Part shown: positions 34,868-42,763 of the stretch, in pieces
Layout of the letters: each line of letters opens with the position of its first letter
Numbering within the stretch: position 1 is the stretch's first letter
Assembly: GCF_001953955.1 (NCBI RefSeq)
Contig: NZ_CP019300.1
Coordinates: 124,001-188,000, forward strand
Length of the DNA stretch: 64,000 nucleotides
Direction: 5' to 3'
Source of the DNA: Prevotella intermedia ATCC 25611 = DSM 20706
GTDB taxonomy: Bacteria; Bacteroidota; Bacteroidia; Bacteroidales; Bacteroidaceae
Notes under the pieces: generated by a model
What the model saw: the letters and a program-made list of their open reading frames with translations, nothing else
Database searches by the model: none
What the model was told of the DNA's origin: nothing
Made by a program: the position numbers and the translations under genes

Positions 34868-35386
34868 ATGAAAAAGTTAATCGCATCATGCTTGGTAGCT
34901 GTTTTTGCAATAACAGCCCATGCACAGAAGTTCGCACTCCTCGATATGGAGTATGTGCTTAGCAACGTTCCTGCCTACGAGCGTGCCAACGAGCAGTTGA
35001 ACCAAGTCAGCAAGAAGTGGCAAGCAGAGGTGGAAGCCCTCAACACGGAGGCAGCCACGATGTACAAGAACTATCAGAACGAAGTTGTATTCCTCTCACA
35101 AGAGCAGAAAAAGAAGAAGCAAGAGGCTATCATGACAAAGGAAAAACAAGCTGCCGACCTGAAGCGCAAGTACTTTGGCCCTGAAGGCGAGCTGTTCAAG
35201 AAGCGCACCAGCCTCATCACCCCTATTCAAGACGAAATATACAACGCCGTCAAAGACATTGCCGACCAACGTGGCTACAGCCTCATCATCGACCGTTCGA
35301 GCAGTACTGCAGGCATCATCTATGGTTCGCCAAAGGTTGATATCAGCAACGAAGTATTGCAAAAGTTAGGCTACGGCAACCAATAA
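34868..35386 (+). CDS. OmpH/Skp-family periplasmic chaperone, paralog 1
   Basis: 172 residues from the ATG at 34868; the upstream TTG at 34862 is less likely. Signal peptide 1-20 (TAHAQK), then the OmpH pattern FALLDMEYVLSNVPAYERANEQLN. A long charged coiled coil follows (about 40-110, rich in Lys/Gln/Glu), and then the small body strand AVKDIADQRGYSLIIDRSS. Skp-like trimers hold unfolded outer membrane proteins on the way to BamA, whose gene lies just upstream. Confidence 0.9.
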   Translation: MKKLIASCLVAVFAITAHAQKFALLDMEYVLSNVPAYERANEQLNQVSKKWQAEVEALNTEAATMYKNYQNEVVFLSQEQKKKKQEAIMTKEKQAADLKRKYFGPEGELFKKRTSLITPIQDEIYNAVKDIADQRGYSLIIDRSSSTAGIIYGSPKVDISNEVLQKLGYGNQ

Positions 35387-35469
35387 CCGCTATGGCTGCA
35401 AAGCCGTAGAAGAGGAAATAGATAATAACAAACAGACAATTACAAACATTTAAAACAATAGAAAGAAAA

Positions 35470-35973
35470 ATGAAAAAGCTTATTTTAATGTTGATGCTCT
35501 GTGCTCCTATGAGTTTGTTTGCACAGAAGTTCGGTCATCTCGATTCTCAGGCACTCTTGCAATCATTGCCAGAAGCTACCAACGTGCAGAAAGAACTTGA
35601 AGCTAAAGGCAAGGAATACGAGAAACAGCTCACCGATATGCAAGCAGAATTGCAGCGCAAGGCAGAGGAGTACGACAAGACCAAGAGTACAATGAACGCC
35701 ACAAAGCAGGCTGAAACCGAGAAGGCACTTCAGGATATGTACACCAAGATTCAGCAAACTGCACAAGACAACCAAAAGGCTTTCAACGAACAGCAGCAGC
35801 AAAAGCTCGGCCCTGTACTCGACAAGGTACGCAGTGCCATCGAAGCAGTAGCAAAGAATGGCGGCTATGTCTACATTATGGAGAAGGTAGCAGGCCAGCC
35901 TCTCTATGTAAACGAGGCTATCAGCAAGGACATCACTGCTGAAGTGAAGGCACAACTTGCCAAGATGAAGTAA
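35470..35973 (+). CDS. OmpH/Skp-family periplasmic chaperone, paralog 2
   Basis: 167 residues. Signal peptide 1-18 (SLFAQ), KFGHLDSQALLQSLPEATNVQKELE, a long coiled coil (about 35-115), and AVAKNGGYVYIMEKVAG near the C-terminus. Same architecture as the preceding gene, 83 bp away, so a tandem duplication followed by divergence. It is the last gene before a strong terminator at 36083. Confidence 0.9.
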   Translation: MKKLILMLMLCAPMSLFAQKFGHLDSQALLQSLPEATNVQKELEAKGKEYEKQLTDMQAELQRKAEEYDKTKSTMNATKQAETEKALQDMYTKIQQTAQDNQKAFNEQQQQKLGPVLDKVRSAIEAVAKNGGYVYIMEKVAGQPLYVNEAISKDITAEVKAQLAKMK

Positions 35974-36082
35974 CAGAAAACGAAACTCGGAGTGGCTCTA
36001 ACAGCCATTCCCAACAATCCTAAGGGCGGGTGTCTTTCCCCCGTTAGCATTTCCCAACGCTGCAAAAGCGAACGGAAAGAGT

Positions 36083-36122
36083 AAGACCACCGCAAGAACA
36101 AACTTGTTGCGGTGGTCTTTTT
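36083..36122 (+). terminator. Terminator between the second and third ompH genes
   Basis: AAGACCACCGCAA pairs with TTGCGGTGGTCTT over 13 bp, followed by TTTTTC. It probably ends the uppS-bamA-ompH transcript. Confidence 0.88.
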
Positions 36123-36157
36123 TCATTTATCCCTGTAAGGATTAAAACTGATATATT

Positions 36158-36667
36158 ATGATGAAGAAAACTTTCTTACTCCTCCTTCTTGCAGCCTTAC
36201 CGCTTATGGTGAGCGCACAAAACGCAATGAAGTTTGCCTACTTCAACTACAACGAAGTATTGAAAGCTATGCCCGAATATACCGCAGCCACACACAAAGT
36301 CGATGAGCTACGGGCAAAATTCGATGCAGAAACAAAGCGTTCGGAAAACGATTTCCACACCAAATACGAGGACTTCCTTGAAGGTCAGCGCAACTTTGCA
36401 CCCTCAATACTGAAGAAACGCCAAGCCGAACTGCAAGAAATATTAGACAAGAACATTGCCTTCAAGAAGGAAGCCGACCGCCTGATAGAGCAAGTCGAGC
36501 AGCAGGTGTACGCTCCCGTGCACGCCAAACTGAAAAAAACGATTGCCAAAATGGCGCAGGAGAGCGGCTACGCCTTCGTTCTCAACGCCGACAACAACGC
36601 TCTGCCATACGTGAACAATATGGTTGGCGAAGACATTACAACAGCTTTGAAAACAGCTTTACAATAA
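36158..36667 (+). CDS. OmpH/Skp-family periplasmic chaperone, paralog 3
   Basis: 169 residues. Signal peptide 1-20 (MVSAQ), KFAYFNYNEVLKAMPEYTAATHKVDELRA, a coiled coil with fewer Gln and more acidic residues than paralogs 1 and 2, and MAQESGYAFVLNADNNALPYVNN at the end. It lies beyond the terminator that follows paralog 2 and only 4 bp before murI, so it is probably expressed with murI rather than bamA. Confidence 0.88.
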   Translation: MMKKTFLLLLLAALPLMVSAQNAMKFAYFNYNEVLKAMPEYTAATHKVDELRAKFDAETKRSENDFHTKYEDFLEGQRNFAPSILKKRQAELQEILDKNIAFKKEADRLIEQVEQQVYAPVHAKLKKTIAKMAQESGYAFVLNADNNALPYVNNMVGEDITTALKTALQ

Positions 36668-36671
36668 GTCT

Positions 36672-37514
36672 ATGAACAATTTGCCACCACAAGCAGCAGG
36701 TCCGATAGGTGTCTTCGATTCGGGATATGGCGGTCTGACCATTCTGAAAGCCATTCGCGAACTGTTGCCACAATACGATTATGTTTATCTCGGCGACAAT
36801 GCACGCGCGCCGTATGGCTCTCGTTCGTTCGATGTAGTCTACCAGTTCACGCGCCAAGCCGTGCTGAAACTCTTCGATATGGGTTGCCAATTGGTAATAC
36901 TCGGTTGCAATACAGCATCGGCAAAAGCCCTTCGCAGCATTCAGCAGAACGATTTGCCCAATATCGACCCGCTCCGCCGTGTGCTCGGAGTTATCCGTCC
37001 TACTGCCGAGATAGCAGGCAAACTCACCGAAACCAAGCACATCGGCATTCTCGCTACACCGGGAACGATAAAAAGCGAAAGCTACAATATGGAGATAAAC
37101 AAGCTGTGGCCCGACCTAAGTGTTACGGGGGTGGCTTGTCCGCTGTGGGTACCCATCGTTGAAAACAACGAGGCAGAAGGTGCAGGTGCCGACTATTTCG
37201 TAAAGAAACGCATCGATCACATCTTGTGGTTAGACCCCGACATCGACACACTCATACTGGGTTGCACCCACTACCCCATTCTTATGCCGAAGATAAAACA
37301 ATACGTTCCCGACGGCATACAAATCGTATCGCAAGGCGAATATGTTGCCGACAGTCTGAAAGACTATCTTGCCCGCCACACCGATATGGACGCCCGCTGC
37401 ACCAAAGACGGAACAGTGCGTTACTACACCACCGAGAACGCCGACAAGTTCAAGGAGGCTGCACGTATCTTCTGGGCAGAAAATATGAACGTAGAACACA
37501 TAGATTTAGAGTGA
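36672..37514 (+). CDS. murI: Glutamate racemase
   Basis: 280 residues. The two catalytic cysteines are in GCNTASA (about 78) and GCTHYPIL (about 199), with the N-terminal GVFDSGYGGLTILKAIRELLP and YLGDNARAPYG substrate loops. It provides D-glutamate for peptidoglycan. It follows the third ompH gene with a 4-bp gap and is closed by a strong terminator overlapping its stop codon. Confidence 0.96.
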   Translation: MNNLPPQAAGPIGVFDSGYGGLTILKAIRELLPQYDYVYLGDNARAPYGSRSFDVVYQFTRQAVLKLFDMGCQLVILGCNTASAKALRSIQQNDLPNIDPLRRVLGVIRPTAEIAGKLTETKHIGILATPGTIKSESYNMEINKLWPDLSVTGVACPLWVPIVENNEAEGAGADYFVKKRIDHILWLDPDIDTLILGCTHYPILMPKIKQYVPDGIQIVSQGEYVADSLKDYLARHTDMDARCTKDGTVRYYTTENADKFKEAARIFWAENMNVEHIDLE

Positions 37515-37541
37515 TAGCTGCATTTAGCTATCACTTTTTTT
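37510..37541 (+). terminator. Terminator of murI
   Basis: AGTGATAGCT pairs with AGCTATCACT (10 bp), followed by TTTTTT. The murI stop codon lies inside the first arm. Confidence 0.88.
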
Positions 37542-37672
37542 ATGCCGCTGAAACAGAAAACAACAAAATACAGATTCTTCCAACAACATTTTTAAAGAGC
37601 TGTTATTGCTGTTCTCCCATACTTAAAACACAGCAATATTTCTTATCGTATAAGCAGGAAAAAGGCGGAAAA

Positions 37673-37862
37673 CGTGTAAAGATTTATCACAGACGTAGCT
37701 ATCGTGTAACCTCCTTGTTATCAACACTTTGCAAAACCTATTGTTTTGCGTTCCAAAAGCGGCTCTTTTACACGGTAAAAGCGTAGGTTTTGCGTTGTGA
37801 AACAGCCGCTTTCGCAACGCCAAAACGAAATTACCGTTTTTCAACGAAATTATCTTTACAAA
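37673..37862 (-). repeat. MITE-like intergenic repeat, copy 4
   Basis: Full-length, reverse orientation, with all three central modules and several point changes. It lies between the convergent murI and RNase H genes. A second ~140-bp module shared with copy 7 directly follows it. Confidence 0.9.
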
Positions 37863-38004
37863 ATAAGGGCGATTTCCTTGTAAACCCACCTTATATTCGC
37901 TGCAAATATGCGGAAGGGTTGTAGGGGCGGAATTCATTCCGTTCCTCATTGCCAAGTTGCTGCTATCTTGGTGTTAGGAACGTGATAAAGCACGCCCCTA
38001 ACTG
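37863..38004 (-). repeat. Satellite module beside repeat copy 4
   Basis: About 140 bp related to 58872-59010. Shared stretches include CTGCAAATATGCGGA (CTGCGAATATGCGGA in the other copy), TGTTAGGAACGTGATAAA and CACGCCC. The right part can pair with an earlier part in the 58.9-kb copy. It seems to travel with the MITE-like repeat. Confidence 0.7.
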
Positions 38005-38051
38005 CCATTGGTGATTGCAATCAATACGCTGCACTCGCCCTAAAAACTATG

Positions 38052-38516
38052 TTATTTGCGACCGAAGTCGGCAGGAATTTCTCCCCACTCTTTTGTTTCC
38101 CACTTTATAATGGGCGTGGTTACGATGTGGGTGCGCAGCCACTGCTCTGCCCGTGCTATGATATTGTGTAGCTCGGCGGTCTTTTCGTTATGCTCCAAAG
38201 TGGTTTTACACTTCTTTTTGTTCACCCACAAGATGGCATTGTACGAGTCGCTGTAGACGACCTTGTCCTTAATGCCTTGCTTTTCCATTAGTGCCAGCGC
38301 ATGAACAATCGCCAGAAATTCGCCAATGTTGTTCGTTCCCATCGTCGGACCGAAATGAAAGATGCGCTGCCCCGTAGCAAGGTCGATGCACTGGTACTCC
38401 ATTGGTCCCGGATTTCCCGAACACGCAGCATCTACCGCCCACGCATTTGCCTTTACACACAAGGGTAAAGGCAACACGGTATCGTGTCTGTTCTCAGGTG
38501 GGTTTTGTAGTTTCAT
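38052..38516 (-). CDS. Ribonuclease H family protein
   Basis: 154 residues. The RNase H fold residues can be placed: Asp29 in AVDAACSGNPGP, Glu66 in NNIGEFLAIVHALAL, Asp90 in VYSDSYNAILWV and Asp150 in IPADFGRK. It cleaves RNA in RNA-DNA hybrids. The N-terminal ~20 residues look unlike standard RNase HI. No N-terminal hybrid-binding domain is present. Whether this is the cell's only type I enzyme cannot be told here. Confidence 0.82.
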   Translation of the reverse strand: MKLQNPPENRHDTVLPLPLCVKANAWAVDAACSGNPGPMEYQCIDLATGQRIFHFGPTMGTNNIGEFLAIVHALALMEKQGIKDKVVYSDSYNAILWVNKKKCKTTLEHNEKTAELHNIIARAEQWLRTHIVTTPIIKWETKEWGEIPADFGRK

Positions 38517-38597
38517 CAGCTTATATATATAAATAAGGTGTAAACCAAAGGTTTTATGGAAGTGTATTTTTGCTCCTAACAGGGAGTTGGAAAGGTC

Positions 38598-39086
38598 TTA
38601 CAAATCTTTCACATCATACCCTTCAGTTCTCAAGTCTTCGACTATGCTCTTCAATACCATTATTCCTAATTGCTCCCCAGCTTTATAAAGGTCTGTCGTT
38701 AGCGAAGGGGTTACTCTTGCAACTTTGCGCCCTAAGTCGGTTTCATAAAAGGCAATAAGTCCTTTTATATCCTCTAACGTATAATAACGCTCATAAAAGA
38801 GCGCATAGAGCCCCACTCCTCGTTTAACAAAAACTACTTGAAACTTGGCTTCCATCTTAGCAAACACATCGTCAGGAATACCTTTCAGAGCTTTTCTAAG
38901 ATTGTTCATAATAAGTGGAAATTGCGCTTTCATTGCCGTTTTACTGCCCGACACCTCCATAAACTTATCCACAGCTTCTACAAAAGCTGTATCAGTGCCT
39001 TCTGGAACTTCTACACTTTGCGCATTCAAGCTGCAAGGAAAGGCTGTAAAAGAAACGAGAAGAAGGGTTAAAAATACTTTTTTCAT
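38598..39086 (-). CDS. DUF2059 secreted protein
   Basis: 162 residues. Signal peptide 1-23 (SLNAQ), then an all-helical DUF2059 domain with KFMEVSGSKTAMKAQFP, ERYYTLEDIKGLIAFYETDLGRKVARVTPSL, typical of the family (a helix bundle with a conserved Y-ETxxGxK motif). Periplasmic; function unknown. It is a single gene between the RNase H and argS genes on the same strand. Confidence 0.9.
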   Translation of the reverse strand: MKKVFLTLLLVSFTAFPCSLNAQSVEVPEGTDTAFVEAVDKFMEVSGSKTAMKAQFPLIMNNLRKALKGIPDDVFAKMEAKFQVVFVKRGVGLYALFYERYYTLEDIKGLIAFYETDLGRKVARVTPSLTTDLYKAGEQLGIMVLKSIVEDLRTEGYDVKDL

Positions 39087-39194
39087 AATTTCGTTATTGT
39101 TGTTTAGTGTGATAATAAATGGTTTTCAGTGTTTTAAAAGCCAGCATATTAATAGAGATTTCCCTCTCCGAAACGAGAGGGAAATAGGGATATG

Positions 39195-41015
39195 TTACAT
39201 ACGTTCTGGCACTTCGATGCCCAAAAGCTCCATACCGTTCTTGATTACTTTGGCTACATTCTGCGCCAAGACAAGGCGTGTAGTCTTTTCGTCTTCGGTG
39301 TCTGCGCTCAGAATACTGTAATCGTGGTAGAACTGGTTGAACTCTTTTGTAAGTTCGTAGCAGTAGTTCGCAATACCACTCGGGCTGTAATCGACGCCTG
39401 CCTGTGCTACGGCTGCACCAAAATCGTTCATCTTCTGAATGAGCGCAATCTCCTTTTCATTCATCGGAGCATTGTCGGCAACTGCCGTCGGAATAGCGAT
39501 GCCTTGTGCAGCAGCCTTGCGGAGAATGCTGCGGATACGTGCGTAGGTATATTGAATGAACGGACCAGTGTTGCCATTGAAGTCGATTGACTCTTCCGGA
39601 TTGAAGAGCATATTCTTTCGTGCATCTACTTTCAGAATGAAATACTTCAGCGCACCCAGACCCACGATGCGTGCAATTTCGTTCTTTTCCGCCTCAGTAA
39701 TGTCTTCCAACTTGTTCACCTTGTCCTCGCTAAGCGCACGGGCGTTCTGTATCATCGAAGCTATAAGGTCGTCGGCATCTACCACTGTGCCCTCGCGGCT
39801 CTTCATCTTGCCGTTTGGAAGTTCCACCATACCGTAAGAGAAGTGCACCAAATCCTTGCCCCACTTGAAGCCGAGGCGGTCTAAAAGAATGGAAAGCACT
39901 TGGAAATGGTAGTTCTGCTCGTTGCCTACGACGTAAATCATCTTGTCGATAGGATAGTCCTTGAAGCGCATTTCGGCAGTTCCTATGTCCTGTGTCATAT
40001 ACACCGACGTGCCGTCGCTTCTCAAAAGTATCTTTTGGTCTAAGCCCTCGTTTGTCAGGTCAGCCCATACAGAGTTGTCGTCCTTTCGCACGAACAAGCC
40101 TTTCGCCAAACCTTCTTCCACCTTTTTCTTTCCTTCGAGGTAGGTTTTGCTTTCATAATATATCTTGTCGAAGCCTACACCGAGTGCCTTATAGGTTTCG
40201 TCGAAGCCTGCATATACCCAGTTGTTCATCTTTTCCCATAGCGCACGCACCTCTGGGTCGTTTGCTTCCCACTTCACGAGCATGGCGCGCGCCTCCTTCA
40301 TCAGTACCGATTCTTGTTCAGCCTTAGCCTTTGCAGCCTCGTCGTCCAAGCCTTCGCCCTTGAATTGAGCCGTAAGTGCAGCGAGTTCTTCACGATAATG
40401 CTTGTCGAACGCTACATAGAAATCGCCGATAAGGTGGTCGCCCTTCTTTCCTGCCTGCTCTGGCGTGATGCCGTTGCCCCACTTCTGCCACGCAAGCATC
40501 GACTTACAAATGTGAATACCGCGGTCGTTCACGATGTTGGTCTTCACTACTTTGTAGCCGTTAGCCTCCATTATCTTCGACAACGACCAGCCTAAAAGGT
40601 TGTTGCGCACGTGCCCCAAGTGGAGCGGCTTGTTGGTGTTGGGCGACGAATACTCCACCATGGCGAGCGGACTGTCTGCCGTTACTTGCTGTTCGCCAAA
40701 CTTCTCGTTGGCGTGAATATCGTTAAGAAGTCCTATCCACGCTGCAGGAGCAATGACAAGGTTCAAGAAACCCTTTACAACATTGAAGTCGGCAATCGCC
40801 TTGCAGTTTGCTTTCAGATATTCGCCCACTTCCTGTGCCGTTGCTTCGGGGCTTTTTCGAGAAGTCTTTAGCAATGGAAACGTTACCAACGTAAGGTTTC
40901 CTTCAAAGTTTGCCTTTGTCTTTTGCAACTGTATCATCTGTGCTGGAATCTCTGCACCGTACAGTTCTTTTACGGCTGCCAATGCCGCAGCGGTTATCTG
41001 GTCTTCTATCTTCAT
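39195..41015 (-). CDS. argS: Arginine--tRNA ligase
   Basis: 606 residues, class I synthetase. The HIGH-type motif is PNTNKPLHLGHVRNN (HLGH) near 130-145; the second signature is KMKSREGTVV instead of KMSKS, as is common in ArgRS. An N-terminal Add-1 domain (1-110) and a C-terminal anticodon-binding domain (DALR-like, from about 480) are present. The tRNA-Arg(CCU) gene of this window is one substrate. Its promoter (TACCTTTG, complement of 41042-41049) lies close upstream. Confidence 0.96.
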   Translation of the reverse strand: MKIEDQITAAALAAVKELYGAEIPAQMIQLQKTKANFEGNLTLVTFPLLKTSRKSPEATAQEVGEYLKANCKAIADFNVVKGFLNLVIAPAAWIGLLNDIHANEKFGEQQVTADSPLAMVEYSSPNTNKPLHLGHVRNNLLGWSLSKIMEANGYKVVKTNIVNDRGIHICKSMLAWQKWGNGITPEQAGKKGDHLIGDFYVAFDKHYREELAALTAQFKGEGLDDEAAKAKAEQESVLMKEARAMLVKWEANDPEVRALWEKMNNWVYAGFDETYKALGVGFDKIYYESKTYLEGKKKVEEGLAKGLFVRKDDNSVWADLTNEGLDQKILLRSDGTSVYMTQDIGTAEMRFKDYPIDKMIYVVGNEQNYHFQVLSILLDRLGFKWGKDLVHFSYGMVELPNGKMKSREGTVVDADDLIASMIQNARALSEDKVNKLEDITEAEKNEIARIVGLGALKYFILKVDARKNMLFNPEESIDFNGNTGPFIQYTYARIRSILRKAAAQGIAIPTAVADNAPMNEKEIALIQKMNDFGAAVAQAGVDYSPSGIANYCYELTKEFNQFYHDYSILSADTEDEKTTRLVLAQNVAKVIKNGMELLGIEVPERM

Positions 41016-41041
41016 ATCGTTTGTTTATTTATATTTGGGTG

Positions 41042-41049
41042 CAAAGGTA
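41042..41049 (-). promoter_or_regulatory. -7 element of argS
   Basis: The reverse strand reads TACCTTTG, with a TTGC 21 bases upstream of it; about 27 bases before the ATG. Confidence 0.65.
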
Positions 41050-41167
41050 CTAAAAACTTTGTAACTTTTGGCAACCAACACCTTATATATAATAAGCCGT
41101 ATTCTAAAAAATCCAATATAGTTACAAAGTATATCTGCTGAATTTGGTTCACGAAAGGAAAGGTCTG

Positions 41168-41250
41168 GCAAATTATTTACACGTAAATAAATATTTTTCT
41201 ACACGTAAGTAAGAATTTCTTTACACGTAAATAAATATTTCTCTACGTGT
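41168..41250. repeat. ACGT-core palindrome array, copy 3
   Basis: ACGT cores at 41181, 41203, 41225 and 41245 (spacings 22, 22, 20). The left side matches the outer arms of copies 1 and 2; the right arm is eroded after CTACGTGTTG. It lies between argS and the end of the ABC ATPase gene. Confidence 0.85.
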
Positions 41251-41281
41251 TGAAAAATCGGCTGTGTGCGTAAATAACCGA

Positions 41282-41319
41282 AAAAAGGTTGGAAACCGAA
41301 CGAGGATTCCAACCTTTTT
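41282..41319 (-). terminator. Terminator of the ABC ATPase gene
   Basis: AAAAAGGTTGGAA pairs perfectly with TTCCAACCTTTTT (13 bp) around a 12-base loop; it functions in either direction by composition. Confidence 0.88.
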
Positions 41320-41356
41320 CGTATGGCGATAATGCGCTGTCGGAGTTTCTGCAAGG

Positions 41357-42064
41357 CTATTCCAACAGTTTGCTTATTTGGCTTTGCACCTTTTCGGCAG
41401 GCACTACGTGCAGCCCACTCTTGTCTAATTCCACCAACAAATCGGCAATGCGGAGGACTAATTCCAAATCGTGTGTGGAAAGAAACACCACCTTGTCGGT
41501 TTCCTTTGCCAAGCGATGAAGCAGTTGCAGCATTTCCACCTTCGACGGAAAGTCCAAGAACGACGTGGGTTCGTCTAACAAAATGATGGGCGTTTGCTGC
41601 GCCAACGCTTTCGCAATCATTACTTTCTGTCGTTCGCCGTCGGACAATGTCTGCACCATTCTGCCTTTCAGATGGTTGATACCCACCATATTGATGGCTT
41701 CAGCCACAATTTTTCGGTCGTCGGCGTTGAGCTTTCCCCAGAAGCCCGTGTAGGGCATACGCCCCATTCCCACCATTTCGGCAACGCTAAGGTTCTGCAC
41801 ATCGGTCTTGTAGGTGAGCACGATGCTGATGTACTTCGCACGTTCGCGCTGCGAAAGCAAGTCGATGTCGCGCCCATCGAGCAGAAGCCGTCCGCCGAGT
41901 TTGGGCAGAAAGCCTGTCAATGTCTTCAGCAAGGTAGACTTGCCGATGCCGTTCGAACCTATCAGACAGGTAAGCTCGCCACTCTTTATTTCTACATTTA
42001 TGTCGGTTACTACGGGCGAAAAGCCTTTGTAACCCACCGATAGCTGTTCAAGCGTTATTTTCAT
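41357..42064 (-). CDS. Iron/siderophore-type ABC transporter ATP-binding protein
   Basis: 235 residues. Walker A GSNGIGKST (about 37-45), Q-loop region, signature LSDGERQ, Walker B IILLDEPTSFLD and the switch His in LSTHDLEL. The sequence best fits the FecE/BtuD/FhuC group that drives uptake of iron complexes or cobalamin. No permease or binding protein gene lies beside it; its only neighbour on this strand is the small gene at 42094-42483. It may serve a transporter encoded elsewhere. Confidence 0.85.
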   Translation of the reverse strand: MKITLEQLSVGYKGFSPVVTDINVEIKSGELTCLIGSNGIGKSTLLKTLTGFLPKLGGRLLLDGRDIDLLSQRERAKYISIVLTYKTDVQNLSVAEMVGMGRMPYTGFWGKLNADDRKIVAEAINMVGINHLKGRMVQTLSDGERQKVMIAKALAQQTPIILLDEPTSFLDFPSKVEMLQLLHRLAKETDKVVFLSTHDLELVLRIADLLVELDKSGLHVVPAEKVQSQISKLLE

Positions 42065-42093
42065 TGGTTCAAGAAACGTTACGATTGGTTTGC

Positions 42094-42483
42094 CTACTCG
42101 TGCAAGATGCTGTGCAACTTGGCTATTTTCGTCTTTCTTTCAATCGAGTAAACGCTTTGTTTTTCGTCTACGTATGCAAACAACAGATAGGCTTTTTCGA
42201 GCAACATATTGCGCAAAGGGTTTGCTTTGTAGCTGCCTTCGGCATATAGAAGTTCAGCCACCATTTCCAAACGGTCTATTCTTTCCTCGTCGTTCCATTC
42301 GTTGGCAGCATAACCGATTAGCTCGTCCACACTCATATTGCGCACGAGCGTGTAGTCGCCAACATACTGGCGATACAGTTCTCGCAGGCTGTCGTCGCGC
42401 TCGTCTTCCTTTTTCTTCAACATAACGGCAAGCGCGGCTGCAAACTCTTCTATCAATCGAATGAAATAATCCTGTCGTATCAT
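42094..42483 (-). CDS. Small conserved hypothetical protein (DUF6483-like)
   Basis: 129 residues, highly charged and predicted all-helical, starting MIRQDYFIRLIEEFAAALAV. The start resembles DUF6483-type proteins (MI-xDYxxR-IE), but I cannot confirm membership. No membrane segment, signal peptide or catalytic motif is seen; helices at about 35-60 (DDSLRELYRQYVGDY) and 70-95 look TPR-like. It ends 29 bp before the ABC ATPase gene, so the two are probably co-transcribed. Confidence 0.6.
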   Translation of the reverse strand: MIRQDYFIRLIEEFAAALAVMLKKKEDERDDSLRELYRQYVGDYTLVRNMSVDELIGYAANEWNDEERIDRLEMVAELLYAEGSYKANPLRNMLLEKAYLLFAYVDEKQSVYSIERKTKIAKLHSILHE

Positions 42484-42703
42484 AACTTTATCTGTAAAAG
42501 CATAAACTTACGACAAAGGTAATAAAAGTTTTAAGAACTGAAAGTAGTTCCCCGTGGTTTTGTTTCTACGACGTATATTTGGCTTACTGAAAACCGAATG
42601 CAAATGCGCTTACGCAGAAACGACAGTGGCGGTTGAAACTGAAAAAACAATCGTTTTATCTACATTTTAACATTAATCTTATGCAATTTGTGCGTAAAAA
42701 AGC

Positions 42704-42711
42704 TATCTTTG
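42704..42711 (+). promoter_or_regulatory. -7 element of the lactate permease gene
   Basis: TATCTTTG, 52 bases upstream of the ATG at 42764. Confidence 0.5.
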
Positions 42712-42763
42712 TAGCAATTTCAATGATTATCAACACGCAAAACAGACTTTTAGAATATAGATT

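Noticed and set aside
37226..37786. 186-codon forward frame over the end of murI and repeat copy 4
   Set aside because: Out of frame with murI and runs into the intergenic repeat; a shadow.
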